Assembly (NCBI GenBank): GCA_013399875.1
Contig: VXAZ01000588.1
Coordinates: forward strand, 1-64,000
Length of the DNA stretch: 64,000 nt
Source: Gymnorhina tibicen
Lineage: Eukaryota; Chordata; Aves; Passeriformes; Artamidae
Direction of reading: 5' to 3'
The notes under the pieces were generated by a model. That model ran no database searches and was not told the origin of the DNA. It saw only the letters and a list, made by a program, of their open reading frames with translations. Of this stretch, positions 60,063 to 64,000 are shown piece after piece (position 1 is the first letter of the stretch; the number at the start of each line of letters is the position of its first letter). Both the position numbers and the translations under genes were made by a program.

Positions 60063-63000
60063 ATAATTGGATCATAAACCATGTTTTTTTGCAGCTTATT
60101 GTACATTGACTCTCCTTGTAAGCATGAAGACTTTCTGCCAGCAGAGAACAAATTAAGCTATGTGGGATGCTTTAGCTTAGACTAGGCTAAATTCAAACCA
60201 ACCTGCTTGGACATTTTGGCTCATGAAATTTACATTATACTGCAGTCTATTAAAGACTCCACTTGTCAGCAATGAGAAAAACGAGTATTTCAATATACAC
60301 AACTTTTGGCCTTCCGTTGCCACCCATGAACAAGAACAAAGAAATTGATCTAAACACAGAAATAATAAAATCCAGGTATGAATACACTGTGGGAAATATC
60401 ATAAGATAAAGCTTAGGGGAAGACTTGGGAAAAAATAGTTCTGGTTTTCTTCCTTGAAATTAGTCTTTACAAAATAAAATTACATACTCACATTATATTG
60501 GATATATTTTCTACACCAGAATTGTCACAATACCACTATAAAAGGAGTGAGGTTCTGCAATAATTTTAATGGAATTCTGACTTTGTTGCTTGTCAACAGT
60601 AGTAATTGCACATTGCAGTGTCTGCTTCCTCCCAGGATGAGACCCTCAGCTACACGACATTTAAGTTGGAAATACCATTTTTGGCTAAGAGGAGAGCAAC
60701 TTGATAATGTGGCAGAACAGACATGTTTGGCAAAAGCTTTTCATAATATACACAGCAAATACTGAGACATCTTGTGCAAAATTGTTACCTGTATTGAGTA
60801 AATACAAATAAATGAGTACTTTGCTGAGGAGTGACCTGGCAGGTATACCTGCTGTTGCAAGATATACTTTTCACAGTCCCAAGTTTCATTTATTTGAGGC
60901 TGATCTGTAACAGTCCCCTTCTAGGACACATGTGTGCTCAGATAGCAGCAATAGCTGCTAAGCAAAAGAAAATAAAATTAGAAATCATCAAGTAGGGAGG
61001 CTATTTCTTTTTTAAAGAACCAACATCGTGGAACCACAGTAAAGCATAAGAATAATCAATGAGCTAAATTAGGCACACACAAAAATATAGTTTCACCTAC
61101 ATTAATTTAAAGAAGGAATACTGAGCTTTCCATATGAACATGCTACATACACATTTTTATTAGCTCGCCTCCAATAACAAGACTCTAACAAGGCTCTAAT
61201 AATTGGTTGAAAAGCAACGTATTACCATTTATAATAAGAGCACTTGCCAAGCAGGTGCTAATTGCCAGTCTCAGTCTTAGCTAAGTTGTGCTACCATTCT
61301 TCCAACAGCTGCATTGCAAGTGCAAACAGAAAATGAAATTTTAATTATTTTGAGTCTCACCAAACGATTCCTTTGGAGACAAAATTTTCCTGGTGGGCTA
61401 CAGCAGATGCATACCATAAGCCTTTCCAGTGGAGCCAAGCTTGAGATGACTAGAGTACTAAAAAACCACTGTGGGTTGTGAGATGGGTTCAGAATGAGTC
61501 CCAGATCGACCTAACCATTTTGGCAGAGTAGGTCCACCCACCTCTTAGGGTTAGGCTCCAGATCCTCATTGAGGTCTGTATCTCAGGCAGGTACCATGTG
61601 TACTGGTTGTTGTGGTCATCTGAATTTTGGATTTAAATCTACTAAAAAGAAAAAGAGCCAGAGGTCTTGGGGTACACTGCTGGTAGATTCTGGAGAAAAG
61701 GCCACATACAGCATGAGGTTCATGCTTTAAATCAACACACCTACAGTGGCAGTATTTCTATTCTGCAGTCAGTGAAAAGAGTTACATATCTATGGGATTG
61801 ATTTAAAGCATCCAAACTAATTGTCTACAGCCAAACAGTATAAATACTCTTTAGAAGAAATGAAGCTAAGTGACTTAAGATTGTTTTCACTAGGAAACAC
61901 CGAGCTAGTCATGCTGCCAGTAGTTTATAAACATGGCACAGATGGTTTTACATTCCAGGGAAATACTGAGAAGGATAATCTAGCAAACGAAAAAGCAATA
62001 ATAAGAGTCTAGAATCATGAGTTTGCCCCTTTCATATCTGGCCTTCAGGAAAGTAATGCACTTTTAAATTTTGTTATTTTAATTTGAAAGTATGTCAGAG
62101 AGCTTACAAAATTAAAGCTGAATAAAAATAATCTAACAGAGATTACCTGTCATTCAGGTAGCATCTTTAGATGCTACCAGGCAGTGGGGGAGATGTTAAC
62201 AGTGGTCACATTTCATGGAGAATGATTTCTCCTGGGGAGACCCAGAGGTACAGCCTTTCTCATTTCCCATTCTAACATCCTATCTTTCATTTTTTCTTGT
62301 CACACATAGCATTACTATGTCTGAATTTAGCTGAAAACTTTGATCCTTGTTTTATGAGGTATATGGGTTATAAAACCTGTATTCAGCTGAAAGAATCTCT
62401 AAGGCCACCCAACACCGTATCTCTTTCTTGTATTTTTCCTTTTTTGTATTTAGCAATGAGTGGAAACTTTTACCTCCAAGGTAAGTTTCTCATGTTTTGT
62501 AATTAACACCCAGAACCTGCACTTTTTTGGAAGAAGAATAAAGGCGTAAAGGCTGCAGTCAGTTAACTGTCTCTTAGTACACCTTGCTCTCAATTTATTT
62601 CCTTTTAATTGAGACGTTACTTATAATGAAAGTATTGTTGCTGAGGACAGAGTGTTGCTATATGAACACAGATAATTTTGCTTCGTTTTGATACATGTTA
62701 GTAAATTATGGGAGATAAAACAGCTCACAGAGCTGACACAAGATACCTCATAGTCACTGTTTCAGGTTCAATATACCATATTAAACTATTCCTTTTAAAA
62801 GACAGTCCCAAGAGCCAACAAATGTATCCTTGAAGGTTAAGAGATAAAAAGATTTAGAATAGAGGATAACTACTGTATTTGCAAATAAAGTGCATACTTG
62901 CATGTTTTCAAATAAGGGCCTAATTGCAATGAAGTAGGAATTTGAAAACACAGAACTGAAAGCTCAAAACTATGGACAGTGTGAAATTGTATATGAATAG

Positions 63001-63340
63001 ATAACATGAAGTTATAAGTGGAAAAAAAAGTTAAGAAAAATGCAAGCTATTAATTCCATCTTACATAATAAAATGGAAAAAATTGAATTTATGGCATTCC
63101 ATGTTGTTATGTAATGGCTACTTGAAGTTTTAACTAAAGTTTGATGATTTTAAAATATTTTCTTGCATGTACTTTATTTAATTTTTACCTAACAAGTAGA
63201 GCTGATTCCTCACCAGTTCCAGAAAAAAATATTATCCATGGCATTCCTATCACTAGTTACTGCTTTTACTGTAAGCATTCCTGCTAATGCTTATATCTTA
63301 ATAAAATTTAAAGTTTCAGCAAGAGTTTAAAAATCCATTT
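60063..63340. other. Unique AT-rich non-coding DNA with a possible conserved element
   Basis: No gene or mobile element recognised. The stretch 61,160-61,350 is dense in homeodomain-like and E-box words and is listed separately as a regulatory candidate. The frame at 62297-62506 is short and unlike known proteins. Confidence 0.5.
61160..61350. promoter_or_regulatory. Candidate enhancer-like non-coding element
   Basis: Within about 190 bases are TAATAATTGG (61196-61205), CAGGTG (61252-61257), GCTAATTGCC (61257-61266), CAGCTG (61306-61311) and TTAATTA (61341-61347), with no simple repeats between them. Such clustering is typical of conserved developmental enhancers in gene deserts, but all of these words are short and occur often by chance in AT-rich DNA. 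Conservation across species would decide it. Confidence 0.25.
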
Positions 63341-63345
63341 ATAAC
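63341..63345. repeat. Candidate target-site duplication ATAAC, left copy
   Basis: Identical to 63955-63959 at the other end of the proposed LTR. Confidence 0.55.
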
Positions 63346-63954
63346 TCTTCTTCTTTTACCACCAGATGGGAACTAAAGTCCAAATAAGCCACTCTCTTTC
63401 CCTGTCCCTTCTGGTAAGGGAGCAACAACAAAGAAGAGGCTATGGGTTTGAAATAACAATTTACTAAAAGCACAAAGCAATAGGATAAGACACGCACAGT
63501 AATTACATCAGTATTAATAGCAAAATTATAAAAAAGAGAGGGTGTTTTACCCAAAAAGAGATATTCACCACTGGGAACAAAAAAACACAAGTTGGTGAAC
63601 TCTTCCCATAGATTGCACCCCCATGGTCTCCAGACAAAGGCAACATGCCGAGGGGAGCTCCCACGGCTAACGTTTCCCTGCCCAGCCCAAAACCAGTGGA
63701 AAGCAGGGACAAACAAAGCTAGGAGGTCTGAATAGGGGTTGTGCAGCCTTTCCAGTGGGTGGCAGAGGGACCAGTTTGGCAGGGTTAGAGGTGACACTCC
63801 CTCCACTGGAACAAGACAGGCAAGATAGTGGCCTTGCGGTTCCAACGCACCAGTTTTTCCTGCTGAAACCATGTGCCCAGTGATGCCCAGAATAAAAATC
63901 CTGGTCACACCCACACTGTGCTAAACTCTGCTCCCTTACTCTGTAACCAGGACA
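63346..63954 (-). mobile_element. Probable solo ERV LTR, sixth type
   Basis: The right end reads CTGTAACCAGGACA, like the ACA ends of the other LTRs here, and ATAAC occurs directly on both sides. The left end reads TCTTCTTC, so the expected TG is not intact. Composition follows the pattern of the other elements: AT-rich on the left (AACAATTTACTAAAAGC, TATTAATAGCAAAATTATAAAAAAG), GC-richer on the right (GAGGGGAGCTCCCACGGC, CCCTGCCCAGCCC). I have a weak recollection of this as passerine LTR sequence. The 191-codon minus-strand frame at 63339-63914 fills almost the whole element and resembles no known protein; LTR frames of this size arise by chance. Confidence 0.55.
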
Positions 63955-63959
63955 ATAAC
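63955..63959. repeat. Candidate target-site duplication ATAAC, right copy
   Basis: Matches 63341-63345. Confidence 0.55.
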
Positions 63960-64000
63960 TTAACTTGTAAAAATGACAAATGGAAAACCTGACTGTGAAA

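Noticed and set aside
63339..63914. 191-codon minus-strand open frame
   Set aside because: It coincides with a probable LTR, resembles no known protein, and the same region is also open in another frame (63503-63712).
1..64000. tRNA genes, CRISPR arrays, bacterial operons or viral genes
   Set aside because: No B-box-like GGTTCRANYCC in a cloverleaf context, no regularly spaced short repeats apart from the LTR array, and no long open frames. The sequence is eukaryotic and repeat-bearing.

Overview
The window looks like vertebrate nuclear DNA, most likely from a passerine bird. It is AT-rich by eye and carries chicken-repeat-1 (CR1) LINE tails ending in the typical ATTCTATG-type motif. It also carries several long terminal repeats (LTRs) whose sequence I recognise as common in songbird genomes. 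The bird and passerine attribution rests on recalled repeat families, not on a search. I found no coding exon, tRNA, rRNA or CpG island I could defend. Open frames are short, and the longest ones lie inside LTRs or run through assembly gaps. The window is therefore either a gene desert or the inside of a very large intron.

Layout. 1-12.3 kb is unique AT-rich DNA with only microsatellites. 12,348-12,987 is a solo LTR (family A) with a perfect 5-bp target-site duplication (TSD). 15,776-17,081 is a second LTR type (family B) with a perfect 5-bp TSD; it holds a 41-N gap and a 44-bp tandem duplication split by one N, and may sit inside an older LTR. About 19.04-19.20 kb is a fragment of family B. 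19.2-32.5 kb is unique except for a short CR1 tail at 28.9 kb and an AT-rich TATA/ACAT tract at 31.4-31.7 kb. 32,555-33,596 is a third LTR type. A minus-strand CR1 lies at 35.5-35.8 kb. A second family A LTR, 38,928-39,413, also has a perfect 5-bp TSD and contains a 30-N gap. 39.4-48.2 kb is unique. Two old CR1 copies lie at 48.2-48.7 and 49.8 kb. 51,921-52,356 is a fourth LTR type with terminal inverted repeats. 54,076-55,180 is the most intact family B LTR, with a tandem array of units about 42-53 bp long in its U3. About 59.19-60.06 kb is a fifth LTR type with a long (TTTC)n expansion. 63,346-63,954 is a probable sixth type.

None of the LTRs has retroviral gag, pol or env sequence beside it, so the intact ones look like solo LTRs left by LTR-LTR recombination. 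From the placement of AATAAA-type signals, eight of the nine appear to read on the minus strand. The most useful observations are about assembly: all three runs of N fall inside LTRs, and sister copies in the same window indicate what should be there. I did not find evidence for a novel biological system. The regulatory-element candidates listed are weak and rest on motif clustering alone.
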